From Brachypterus glaber (Eukaryota > Arthropoda > Insecta > Coleoptera > Kateretidae), in contig OY294044.1 of NCBI GenBank assembly GCA_958510825.1, positions 81,886,895 to 81,950,894 on the forward strand: a DNA stretch of 64,000 nucleotides, in the 5' to 3' direction. This document shows, in pieces, positions 38,601 to 52,400 of this stretch. The number at the start of each line of letters is the position of its first letter. Position 1 is the first letter of the stretch. The position numbers were made by a program, and so were the translations under genes. Below the pieces are notes generated by a model. The model had not been told where the DNA came from, did no database searches, and saw only the letters and a list, made by a program, of their open reading frames with translations.

Positions 38601-41600
38601 AAAGAAGCACAGAAAATGTTAATAATATTTATAAATGAATTAAAAAAGGTTGGTAGTACCTTTTAATTTATTTAATTGCGTGAGTACATATAGATACTCA
38701 GAACCATGTCTGTGGATTGTTAGAATTTGAGATAATATTGAGATATCTCAATGTTAAGATAATCCAGTTTTTTTAATAGTATCTCCTTATATTCCTTCGT
38801 ATGTCTCTAAAGATAAAAACTCTGTATAAGTAAAATTTATTTAATATAAATAAAATCTGATTATAATAAATATATATATATTTAAAATTATTGGTTAAAA
38901 ATAAAATAATATTGTGATGTGCAAGTAGCAAAGTCAGAAGCAATATATTTTATATTTATTTATTCTAATTATTAAAAACCATATCAAAGCTTTATATATT
39001 AGTTATGGCTGTCGCACTAGAAACCTAAAAATAAAACAGCTTGAATTAAACTTTTTGAAACGCAAATCAGTACAGTTAAATTTAAAGAATGTATTTAATG
39101 AATTTAGTTTGGAACGTTCCAAAAGCATATTCTGTCAAAGATTGGCTCATCCCGACAACAACAAAATATAATTTTTTTTCGTCCTAATAAGGTATACCGC
39201 AAGGCTCTGTGTTAGATCCATTTCTATTTTTATTAAATATAAATCACTTACTGCATTATCATTTTTTTACAAGGTGCAAAAAACTACACCTAATTTAAAG
39301 CGTCAAAAAAACAAAGGTGAGTTTGAATTTTGTGCAACAAACAACAACATTTTTGTGCATAATTTTATAAGGAATATTTTTGGTTTAGTAACTTTTTTCG
39401 TCAAGTTGAGAAAAGGGTGGAAAGCCAGCGGCGCGTCACGTTTAGGAAGTTTTTTTTTGTGAAAAGGTTTTTTGCGCCCACTGCTCAGGAGGGGACACCA
39501 CGGGCCTTTAATCTACACCTTACAGAGAGCATAATCCCAAAATATCAAAACTATATTAATTTTTCCGCTATTTGCTGCTTTTCATTCTGTTTTGACCGTC
39601 TAAGTAACAAATGTAAAAAGATGGAAAGATATTCACAGACGCTAATAGCATCATGCTATTTACTAATTTGCGTTTCAATATTATACACACTGAGAATTCG
39701 TTGCCATAGTAAATACTCAACGTTTTTGCATATATGATACCCCACGAAAGTTTAGTAAACATTCACTGATTGTTACAGGTACCAGAACTATAACAACGCT
39801 AAGTATAACTGAGGCGTATAGTGCAAGAGTGGCCCATCTCACTTTATGGAAATATCGAGATAATGGCTCTTTAAATTTCTCCGATTTTTTAATCTTTGAT
39901 CTAGGACGCATTATTTTATTTAAAATTTTTCTGTTAGGGTTTTTAGACTCAACCAACATTAAGGTAATGTATGACAAACAAATTTATTTTACTTTCTTTA
40001 CTTTCTTAGAGAAAAAAATTGGTGGGTCACTATTGCACTATACATTGTGTTCATTTTGGGCCACTATTGCATTACGAACGAGATCTGACCTTCAATAACA
40101 CGTTTTTTTTTTTGAGTAGATCTAACCTCACATTTTACTTTAAAATTTTAATTATTTTTACATGTGAAAGAAATGTTCGTTATTTAATAACAGAATAGTC
40201 AAAATACCAATAATTATGCTCTGGAATTGTTAAATAAACATTAAAAATGAGGAGTAACTAATGCGTAAACATTGTTCAAGTACCTAAATGGATTTCAGTT
40301 CCTATGATCTCAAAGTTTAAGGTAAGTTGTAATTATTTTTTATTAATAAAGCAAAATGTACAAAATTGGTAACATAACGCTCCTGCATTTGTGCAGAAAA
40401 TGATTTGTTTTGGGGCGAACAAATAACTTTCTCGATAAAACAAATTTTGGCTTTTTTAAGAATCTTTCTAAAAATATCTTTATAAATCCTTGGTAAAACT
40501 TGCCTTGTTAGTTTTTTTTAAAATAAAATTGACATTTTTAATGATGCAGTTGGCTTTTTCAACATCCCCAATAATATAACCCAGCGAACACAACTATCAA
40601 CCCATTAGGGAACATTCAAGTATCACGTAACGCTCTAGGGGGGAGGGCGAATTTGTTTAAAACGTTTCGCTGCGTTTGGACGTTTTTATGACTGTCAAGA
40701 TATGTTTGACTGGTAGCCTATACCTGTGGGCCACTCTTGCACTAATAAAAGCGATAATTTTAATAATGCAATAGTTCTTTAAATGCTTGTATCGTGCCAA
40801 AAAGAAAACCCTCTGTTATCAGGGTGGTATGTTATGAAAGATATAGATGTCCTTATTACATTTATAAAAAAAAGGAAATCTCAAAAACACTCTTGCACTA
40901 TACGCCTCAACTGTAACCACCAGTAAATGTTTACTAAAATTTCAAATGCAAAAACGTTCAGTATTTACTACGGTAACAAATTCTTAGTGTATTCCCGTTA
41001 ATAGTTTAGCAAATATTATTAGTATAAATTTAATCATTTAACCTCAAATAGTTTTGGTTAATTTTAAAAGCCACAATTACCTTTCTAGTTTGTCCACACA
41101 TGCGTCCTGATAGTCGTGTATCCATCTGACAGCGTTAAAATGACAGACCTGTCTCATGTCTTCCGGCAGTTCGTCGGCCTCGGGGAACGTGAAATTATCG
41201 ATAATAGGAATTATGTTACAGTTGGCTTGTAAAGCGGCCACTATTTCCTGAAACAAATGAAACACTAGTTGTAAAAACTCGCTCAGCAAGGTTTAAAGTG
41301 CCTTAAGCGACGTTTTCTGTCAAGAATAAGAGTGGAGATTTCAACTGACATTGTGAGATTACAGTAATTGTCAGTATATTTTCTATGATAAATTTAAAAT
41401 CGTTTACCTTGAAAAGTTAAAACTTTTTATAGATATGGATTATTATTATTATTATATGCATTACTTTCGTTATTTGTACAAAATTTTAAAAAGTTAAAGC
41501 GTTTGAAATTTATCTTACAAAATATACTGACAATTATTGCAATCTCACAATGTCAGTTGAAACCTTGTTGTTCTGATACGACGATATGTCAAAATATATT

Positions 41601-44600
41601 TTTAATAACATATTCTTACAGTGGCGTATGCAAAATTAGGCTTGTTTGATTTACTTCACATATTCTTAAAACTGTTTCTATTATCCAGTTGGAAATAATT
41701 ATATTCTTCCTCCATTCTGTTATTACCCAATGGAGTTTAAAATAATTCGAACTTTAAGTGGTAGATTTCGAATCTGATACCATTTTTTTCGTGCCACGTT
41801 AGAATTTTTTTCTATGTGCACTTAAAGTTCTTAATTTAGCGTATTTTATAAGGGGTTTTTTCCCTAAAACTCTGATATTGGAGCGAACATTTGTGACAAG
41901 TCCAAACCAAGCATGGGGGGATTTGGGGGAGGGGCCATGCCCCCCCCCCCCCTGCGAGATATAAGCATAGAAATACCTTCAAAATTATATTTTTCGTGAA
42001 AGCGCAATTTTTTTCCTTATGGATGCCCCCCTTAAAATGAAATAAATCCGCCCCTGAAACCAAGGTCTTAAATTTATAAGATATAAAAACAAAAGGCAAG
42101 AACGTGTACACTGGCAGAATATAGCTGGACACTTAAACATGACACAGACCTAACACGGTGGGCTTTAAGCTTACGGAGATGAAAAAATCGAACACCCCAT
42201 AACTGACAACGGGATATTGTTTCTAATGCTTTCAGAATTACATGTTCGTTGAGAACAAAATCGTAGGTGTAGCCGTTTTTTATTCCATCAAAAATTAGTA
42301 TATATATTTTTTTTAAGGCCCAAGGATATTTTATTTAAATCTTTTTAACATGAAACGGTAAAAAGGGATAGTAAATTGCTAACCTCAAAAAAAAATCGCA
42401 TTGTCAGTTATGGGGTGTTCGATTTTTTCATCCCCGTAAGCTTAAATCCCACCGTGCTGTATATCCGATAAAAAAAATATAGTTGTTTTTATGTGAGGAC
42501 ATATTGGGCTACACGCACAATGTTTGAAGATAATGAAAAACATTTTTTTGTGCCTGTAATTAGACCTAAAATCAAGCATTGTAGTGAATTTTCAAACTTT
42601 AAAGGGCACAGCTCCGCCATTTTGAAAGAAAAATTCAGATTTTTTTTGAGGTTAGCAGTTTACTATCCCTTTATACCGTTTCATGTTAAAAAGATTTAAA
42701 TAAAATATCCTTGCCCCTTAAAAAAAATAAAAAAAGCTAAGCAAACATATTTTTTGAAAAATGGCTGTGAGTGACCTCTAGATTTTTTTTTAAATTTTTA
42801 AAAACAATTAGGGATGAAACTCTTACCCCAATAAACAAATTTAAGGGGTGAGACCTCCAAACTTTTTAATTTCAATTTTTTTTGGGTCATATATATATAC
42901 TAATTTTTGATGGAATAAAAAACGGCTACACCTACGATTTTGTTCTCAACGAACATGTAATTCTGAAAGCATTAGAAACAATATCCCGTTGTCAGTTATG
43001 GGGTGTTCGATTTTTTCATCTCCGTAAGCTTAAAGCCCACCGTGCTAACCCAGTACAGCTTTACTGTATACAGTAGGCAATTAAAAGTAGTTAAAAAAGA
43101 AAATTGATATATTGATATATACATGCACGACTTTTGTTTTATTATACCTATAATTTTGTACTAAAATATAAATAAACAAAAAGGTTTTTAATTAATAACT
43201 CTTGTACCCTTTAAGCTAGAACGACGAGCTTTTGCATGAATACTAGCAATTATAAGGGCAATAATTTTATGTTAATTTATTTTTTTGAATAGTCGAACAA
43301 AATGTGTGAGGCTTAGCACATTTTTTCCCCAAACTTTTTTATGTGTCTTTTGTTTGAACTTTTTGCAAAAAAATATGGATTCCTTGATAAAAAATTTCAT
43401 ATAGTGTAATATTGTAGCCACAACCGTTTTCAAAAAAAAATGCAGTTAAGAGGAAGTAACATTTTGTGCCACTAAAAATGTTACTTTTTGAAAGGCTATA
43501 ACTCCTTTAATATTAAATTTAGGTGTTTTGGCGAAGAATACTTTTTTGCTTAGTTTTAAATGAAGAATCGTCCTGCAGTATTAAAATGTTATTGGTGCTT
43601 TTTTGTTCCCATCTTCGAAGGGCCGCAGCTCCCTTAGGGCTTATTTCCGGCCCAACCTTTATAGGAACTTTTTTTCATATTTTTTAACGTAGAATCAACT
43701 CTTAAATTTCTCGAACTTATTTCCGAATAACCCTGTATAGTTAATTTACATTAAATTACATTAAAAATATATAAATAAATAAATAAGAAATAAATAATTC
43801 ACAAATACAAAAAAAATTAGATAATAAAACAAATTAGAACATTTGACCGAGTAGTACCGTTTTTGTAAAAGAAAATTTTTTAGTTTTCTTTTAAAAATGT
43901 CACCACTGCTTTTTTATGATAGGGAAGTGGAAGTTTATTATATAATATTATGCCACTGTATTTTGGCGATATTTTAAATAAGGCAGATTTATGGTTAGGT
44001 ATTGATAGAGTTTCTAGATGTCTTGAGTTATATCCACAAGGTCTATACGATTTTTCTTTATAAATAATATTGGCTAATCTTTGCTGAAAAAATGTGCTCC
44101 TGCAAGATTTTCTGGGGCTAATCTTTGCTGAAAAAATGTGCTTCTGCAGATTTTCTGGACTTTAGACCAAAATCTAAGCAAACTTTGCGCTTTTGTAAAA
44201 TAAAAACTCGTTCACTGTTTGAAGAATCGCCCCAAAGCTTTGCAAGGCGTTATATTATAGGTTAAATGACTGTATACCAGGTAATAAAAAATATTAATTA
44301 AAACATGTGTGTCTTGCATGTATCTAACTCGTGACAGTGCAAAAAAAGATTTATCTAATTTTTTGCAGTCTAAATCTATTTGACTATTCCATCTCATATC
44401 ACCATCTAACATAACTCCTAGGAATTTTGTAGTATTAGCAGGGTTGATTTTATAATTAAATCGGTTATTGCTAAAACACCCTAAGTCAAAAACCGATATT
44501 TAATAATGTGCTAGGTGCAAAAAAATAGGAATTTGAGTAAATACTTGTTTGGTGTTCAGTTACTGCACACTAAACAAGTTACTCAAATGCCTATTTTTTT

Positions 44601-46379
44601 GCACTGAGCATATTCTTAAATATCGGTTTTTGACTTAGGGTTTTTTAGCAATACCCAATTCAATTGTTTACAGTTATATCTAAGGCAGACTGTCATTTCA
44701 GCACGTATACCGTTTGAAATTAGAGGCGTACTGTTTTGTCAACATTTACTATTAGATCGTTCTGTCTGCACCGGATTATGAAATCGTGTACAACCGTAGT
44801 GAGGAGAACCTTAATCTCTGCTACAGTATGTACTGAAACGACAAGAAATGTGTCGTCTGCAAACATAATTAATAGTTTTACTCTAATATGGAGGGGAAGC
44901 TCATTGATATACCGTGTGACTATAAAGTACCGAACACTTTTTAATGCAAAACTGGCATTAGCGATGAGTAAAATGCAAGAAAGCTGGGTGCGTTTTACTG
45001 GCCACCGAGCTGTTGTACGTAGCAATCACATGGGCTTGTCGCGCACAACTCCAACAGAGACGTGGCTTCAAACGAAGAGTATTTTCTTTTCAAACTGTTC
45101 GGCACTTTATAATCGCACTGTATACATAAAAGGAAAATCATACTTCAGTAAAACATTATTTTACGTAATTAACTAGATATCTTAGAATCTGGTGCAAATA
45201 TGTCGATGTTTCGATTTTCCTTATCATATTATTAGAAAAATGATAAAAATAACGTCAGAAAACAAAGAAATAACAGTGTAGAGTGAATTGACAACTTCAA
45301 GTGAGCATAGAAATAAATCTCGATGTGACCCGAAAAATCTGATTACAGATTCAGAATCTACGACCCAAAATTGACTTAAAAAGATTGGTCCGATGCCAGA
45401 ATTTTTATTTTGTTTTACTGTGTAGTTAGAGAAAAAGTTAACCTACTCTGTGTATCCAGTCTTTTTTCTGTGGATCTCGTCTACACCTGTCCAAAGAATT
45501 TGGCGTAAGCACCAACAAGAAATGTTTAGCCTTTTGTATGCTCTGCAACAAATTGTTATCGAATTTGCCAGCTTCCAGTCTTTCAACATCGATGAACACG
45601 CTAAAACCCCTCAACTGCAAATGGACTTTGAGCAAACTGGCCAACTGCGATCCGTTCGATCTTCTGTAACTGATGAACACGTCAAGAGATTTGTCCGTGT
45701 TTGGATCGTTCGCGTTGTCCAGGCCGTTTTCAAGTTGTCGAATGCCTTCCATAATTCGATACCTATGGATGGAATTCATTATGCTGCATTCGTTCAACAG
45801 TTGATCTTCGGAGATGTTACGTAAGGCGTCTTTCGTTTCGACGCCGGCGTTCAAAAGGCTGTACGTATAGATGGAATATTCGACGCCCATGCCTTGCAGA
45901 AAGGCGTTGATATTGGTCGTGTCGCGGGACGTGTAGTCGGCCATTTTTTTTAGATTTTGAAGTTCCCTTGTGAATCTGTAAACAAATATTTTCATGTTAC
46001 TTGAAAAGTTTATAAGTGATATGGATTGGTATTACAAATTTTGTAATAAGAAAACCAAATATATTTTTTTTTTAATTTAAGTGTCATTGTTACCAATATA
46101 AATTCCCCAAATCCCTCATATTGAAATTATTGAAAACTCAAGTACTTTGTAAGCGAAATAAAAGGCGCAAATAAATAAAATAGTATAAAGAACTCTTCCC
46201 ATAAGACATTCGGCGTGTAGTCCATTAGAAAGCTCCCCGCTCTGCGACTCGTTTTACAAACATGGACGCGTGGGCCAAAATAGTGTCTTATGTAACTTGT
46301 CCTTTAATATACTCTTTAAACTCCTAGATCCAGACTGATAACAACAAAAGCCTCAAAGTAACCACACTAATAGAAAAAC

Positions 46380-46410
<31 letters not shown>

Positions 46411-49400
46411 TACAGAGCGGTCCAAAAGTCGACCCCCCCCTCTTAACTTTTGAACCAGTTGAGATATCGACTTCAAATTTGGAACTTTTAAATAAGACAA
46501 CTTAAACTATCTTTTAGCATATATTTAATACTTTCAGCTCTTAAAATGTGGGCAGGGGGGCAGGGGGGCACATTTTTTTAAATGGAAAGAGGGGTCGTGT
46601 AATACATCATTTTAAAGCCTGTAAAATTCTCCATTTAACTCCATATTTTTAAATTAAAAAAAAAAATTGGGTTTAAAATGGGGATGAAAATGGGTATTAA
46701 TATCAAAATTCCTCTAAAAAAAAACAAATAATTTTTTAAAAATGTCTAATTTCATCATAAAAAATGTTAATTATACTTTTAAACTAATTTTAGTTGACAT
46801 AAATAAAAATTTATAAAAAAAAACTTAAAAAATCGAATGTTTTAGCACAAAAAATTGAAAAATCAAAACCTTAAAAAACATTTTTAAAAAATTTAAAAAT
46901 GTTAGTTTAAATAGGGAATGTTATAAGCTTTAAAATGATGTATCACACGACCCCCCTTTCCATTTAAAAAAATGTCCCCCCACATTTTAAGAGCTGAAAA
47001 TATCAAATATATGCTAAAAGATAGTTTAAGTTGTCTTATTTAAGAGTTCTAAATTTAAAGTCGATATCTCAACTGGTTCAACAGTTAAGAGGGGGGGGGT
47101 TGACTTTTGGACCGCACTGTATATTCTATATTATAGCGCAAAATTAATTGTGAAATCACAGGTTTCTGTTATCGCAAGTCTACAAATGCAATAAAGCCAT
47201 GATTACCACATTTAAAAGAAACTCTTCTACTTTATAGATATATAATACATATCCTTCTTAGCAGAAACGCCGTGAAAGGAGATATCAATACAGTCGATAT
47301 TTCTGAGACCGCTTACGTAAAAATCGACTGTATTTCTATCTGCATGTGCTGGGTTTTTGCCAAGGAGGATAGTATTATACCCATATAGAAAATCGTCTGG
47401 ATTTTGATAAATCTTACTCACCTTTTTCTTTTGATTCCATTGGTTAGACCGATATCAGCCTTCAAATTTTCTTCTGTCAACTGTAAAAGCAAGTCTCCAT
47501 CCACCTTACTCTCCATAAAACTGTTGGCAATTTCGACAAAGCCGATTTGTTTCACCCATTCTTCCACATCTTCCACAGACCACAGTGGCACTTGCTGACT
47601 TAGTTTGTGTGGCACCACCTCGCCTATCAGTCTCAAAGCGTGCGCCGCGTATCTGGAAGCCACCGCGTTCGGACAACTGGCTACCTTTTTCAGTTGTTCA
47701 ACGGCTCCGATTTCAGCGAAAATTTCGGTTTTGCCTTGTTGTTTTTTGATGCCTGCTTCCATGCAGAAGTGGAATGCAGCCAAGTTCCTTGCCTCTTCGC
47801 GCTTAGAGCTCAACACCGGTACCAAATGTTTTAGCCAAGTCTCGCTCTGTCCGTGAGCATGCGCAAGGTTCGATTTCGCGAATTCTGAGGGGTTGTGGGA
47901 GGTTACGAAAGGTTCCACCAAGCCCAAGGTACCGGATTGTATTACTTCAGCCTCTATTTCTGGGTTGGCTACCAATACCGTTATGGCCAAGCACGCGTAG
48001 TACTTGATATTGTCGTCATTGTGAAAAGCCAAGGGAAACAACCACATTGGTACTTTGCGTTTGATCATGGCTTCCTGGTTCTCGGCACCACCGTATAAAC
48101 TGAGGTTTGCTAGAGCCCCTGCACAATGTCTCAACGTTTCGATGTCGCTTTTTCGACATTCGAATAGTAGAGCGTCTAAACCACCTAATCTTACTACGTC
48201 ACTACATGTTTCTTCACTGTGTTTGAACAGGTGTTCGAGAATTCCTGTTCCTACTCGAGAATGGTCTTTTGAGTTGTGTTTCGTGCATATACAAGCTGCG
48301 TTTACGACCTTTTCTAAACCGTTTTCTACTACGTGTGCTCTGTTTTGGCCTGTCAGACTTTGTTCTAGTAATCTAGCACTGGAGAATTGTTCTCTTCTTG
48401 TGTCTGAACTCTCTTTGCTTGAACAGTTTTCGACGATTAAGTCTAAACCACCGCAGGTTCTCAAAGCGTTGCACAGGGAGTAGCCCAGTTCGTGCCCAAA
48501 TGTTGGGACAGCCCAGGCTTTGCCCAAAACGTCGTACAGTTTGTCCAATATGGCGACCGGCTCTTTGCTGTTCGCTTTAAGACATCGTATCGAGTTGTCC
48601 ATGTACTTTGTGTATTTTTCTATGGCTTCGTTTACTTGTCCTTGGTTAGAGTTGGCCGTGAGTTTGTCCAGATCCTCGAAAGTTGCTTTGAGGATTTCTT
48701 CTTCGCTGGGTCCATTTCCGAGGCGATACTGTAACGAAAGACATTTATATTCTGCCATCATAGTTAAAAATAACGTATTAGTTTTTTTATAATAGGAGGC
48801 CCTGAAAAACCGAAATAAGACAACGGTGTACGTGAATAAATCGGAGTAAAAAAAGAAAGGTTATGTCGATATATTTGACATCTATACATTTCATAATGTG
48901 AATCAAACTAAAGTTTAATGAATAAAAAATAAATACACTTAATTTTACAAGAATAAAATACTATTAATACATATTCTAACCCTGAAGATGATTTATTAAC
49001 TTTGGTACCTTAAATTAATGTTTCATATTTATCTCTTCGCGTTTTTAAACATTCCAATTCTTCTTTTGGTTTTCTTAGTTTTTTTTCTATCGCTTTCTTT
49101 GAGTTTATTTTTTTTTAGTTCTGCATACTCTTTTTTAGTAGAATATTATTTTTTTTTCGAAAAATAATTTTTCTAGGACTGCTTTAGAATGTAAGCAAAT
49201 ACACACACTTTTCAAACACAGAATGAATCCATTCTAGCTCTAGATAGGGTATGAATATTCCGTATCAAGTGTTGGAATGAGCGAGCACATGTAGTGCCAT
49301 CTATTGTTTATAAAAGTAAAGAAAACTGTAGCGAAATTAGCAAATATATATATATATATATTACCATGAAATATTTAATAATTTAATGCAATTTAAAGTT

Positions 49401-52400
49401 TTGCGTTAAAATTACATAAAGTTTATTAGTTTTTCTTAATATTTGACCAGTTTCTTATCAATTTAGTTCAAAAAATTAAAACTGCTCCATCTATTGTTAA
49501 ATATTTAAACCTGATATCTGTCACAACAATCTGACATAACCTTCAATTTTTGCATTATTATTTGTAAATATGTGCTAAAATTAAATAAAAATGTTTTTTA
49601 AGTACTGAATTGATAAAATTATTAAATAACATTAATTGCTTTATTTAAAAATATGTATTTTGTTGCATTTACAATGTCGAGTTACAAAAAACATTGTTTT
49701 TAACCTTGTCCGCAGTTTAAAGCCATACAGTGTTTCATATTTGCAGTCGAAGAAAAAGTATAGTCTACAACACTTATGGAATAGTCATTCCGCGCTCGCG
49801 GGACCGTCATACTCGCCTGCCGGCTCGTATGACAAACTTTCCGCTTACGCGGAATATTGTCTATTCCATACTAGTTATAGAATATACTATACTTTTAGAG
49901 TTTTGTTCTCAAATGTAGCATACTTTAAAATTAATGTCAAAAGCTGTCATAGATAATATGATTAAGGGAGTGATCAAGTTTGCACTTGCGTCTAAAACTG
50001 ATCTACATCGTTGCCTAATAGTCATTTTTAAAGCCTACTAGATAAAAAAATAATACGTAATTTTAAGCTATGACGGCAGTATTATACAGGTTGTTTCTAT
50101 AAAAATATTTATAAAATACGTTGTCGATTATAATATAAAATAAAATATAATATGACCTTTCTTTTATTTAATTTAAATATTTTGAATTGTTTAACAAGAA
50201 GCCATTATCCAGTTCCATAATTAAGAAATAAAAGGATTTTTTAGTACTTACTGGATACAATTTTAATTGTATAATCTACTCTACATGTTTCGCCTCACTA
50301 GGCATCATCAGGAGTTATCGTCATTACAGAGGTAAATAAAAATTTATCATTACCAATTACCATCAATTTATGACTAATTACTAATTAAGCTTACTAAATA
50401 TTTTTGAAAAACAATAAACAATCACATTATTTAAATAAATAAGATTTAAGTCCGTATTTATTTAAACAATGTGATTGTTTGTTTTTCAAAAATATTTAGT
50501 AAGCTTAATTAGTAATTAGTCATAATTTGATGGTAATTGGTAATGATAAATTTTTATTTACCTCTGTAATGACGATAACTCCTGATGATGCCTAGTGAGG
50601 CGAAACATGTAGAGTAGATTATAAAATTAAAATTGTATCCAGTAAGTACTAAAAAATCCTTTTATTTCCTAAATATTTCGGTTTACAGGGCATTAAATTA
50701 AAAGTGTGAGACACCGTTTTAAAGCTTTTTTTTCACTGCTTGCAACAGTTTATATTTTTATTAATATTTAGAAAATAACGCAAAAAACTTTTGCATTATC
50801 ATTAATTTAGTTTACCATTAAATATTATAAACACGTCCGTGGAAAAATTAATAATTTACGTTTAATTGACACAATGTTGGGCTTTTTATCTTAATATTTA
50901 AATAAATACAGAGGCCCACAAAAAGTTAATTACTATAAACCAGACTATATTTTTCTTACGTATGTTTGTGTGCTGAAAACAAAGAACTTTTACCTCAAGA
51001 ATGAACATGATGAAATCTACCGTATGCTTTGTTTGAAGTGTGAACCAACTACGGTGAGGGGCTGGTGGGGAGTGACTTTTGTTTACACTTAGTACGCGTA
51101 AAGAGAGAGAAAGAATGTGTAAACTCACAGTCTAATGTCGTAAACTTTGAGTACGCGTAAAGAGAGAGAAAGAATGTGTAAACTCACAGTCTAATGTCGT
51201 AAACTTTGTCAAGCAATACAGTGTTGCCGGTTGTAACACCTGCTTTAGATATTTTATTGTAAATATTAAGAAATATTAGTTTTATTTGAGTTTTATATGA
51301 ACTAGTAGTTTAATTTTAATAAATTTAATTATATTACATTATCAAACATAATTATAGTGTCGTAATATAGTAGTTTTTTTAAATTTTAATGTAGGTATAA
51401 AGATTTATCATAATGATAAAGTGAAAATTACGCAACATCGCTCTGGTCACCAGAAGGTCAAAAGTAGCGATACTTATGTTTACACCAGAAGCAGTACGTT
51501 TATGTTAACATATAAACAAAAAGATGACACCTTCATAAACATTGGTCTGAAATAACTTTTTGAGGTAAAAGTTCTTTGGCTGAAAACGAATTTGACAGTG
51601 AAAATGCTCGCTGACCCTATAACTTTCAAAAAACTGCAGTAAAGAATACTGGACGAGCTAGCTTGAGATCTCTAGTTCTCTAGCCAAAGACACTTTTGAT
51701 CAGAAAGTCGAAAACTATAACAAAACCCAAATTCAGTCAAATCGGAACAAAACAACTTATTCATGCATCGCGGTTTTCAAAATTTTTACAGTGCTCTAGC
51801 ATCCAAATTATTAATTTTTGGGAGTTGTAACCTCATAAACTTTTAATCTCTCTTTTCAGGACATTTTGTTCTAACGCATACTGTGGTGAAATTTGGCTTG
51901 ATCCTACGGTGGCCTCGTGGCGAACTCTTCGCGTATGCTATAATGATGCATATCGCATTATCCATAGACTACCGCGCTATAGTGCTGCCTCGGAAATGTT
52001 TGCCTCTGCCCGAATAGATACCCTGGATGCTCTGAGACGCAAGTTGCTCGCCTCTTTTGTGAAGCGGCTACTCTCTAGTCCTAATGTTTTCCTAAAAGCG
52101 TTTGTATCTTCGGACTGCTTTTGGGTTTCTGCACAAATCGCCACTTGGCGACGCCTTTGTTTCTTACAAGTGACCTAATAATTTTATTTATTTATAAATT
52201 ATAATTATTTTGTTTTGCTTTATTTTTATTTTTGTTCATTTTATTATTTTGTAGTATATGGCCATTGTGCTGTAATAAAATTATTATTATTATTAATTAA
52301 AATGTCAAGAATACATCCAAACCAATCCAAAATTCAGCGAGCCTTTTCATTGTCAAATTCGTGTTCAGCGCCCAAAAATACGTAAGAAAAACATAGTCTG

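Noticed and set aside
44736..45176. 146-codon plus-strand frame
   Set aside because: Its first part is antisense to the LINE reverse-transcriptase motif FADDT; the rest has no recognisable homology.
47227..47421. 64-codon minus-strand frame directly after the ARM/SAM1 exon
   Set aside because: It begins inside the donor and is out of phase with the exon; no homology recognised, although its composition is less AT-rich than usual.
47605..48792. Several plus-strand open frames across the ARM exon
   Set aside because: Shadows of the strongly conserved minus-strand Sarm1 exon.
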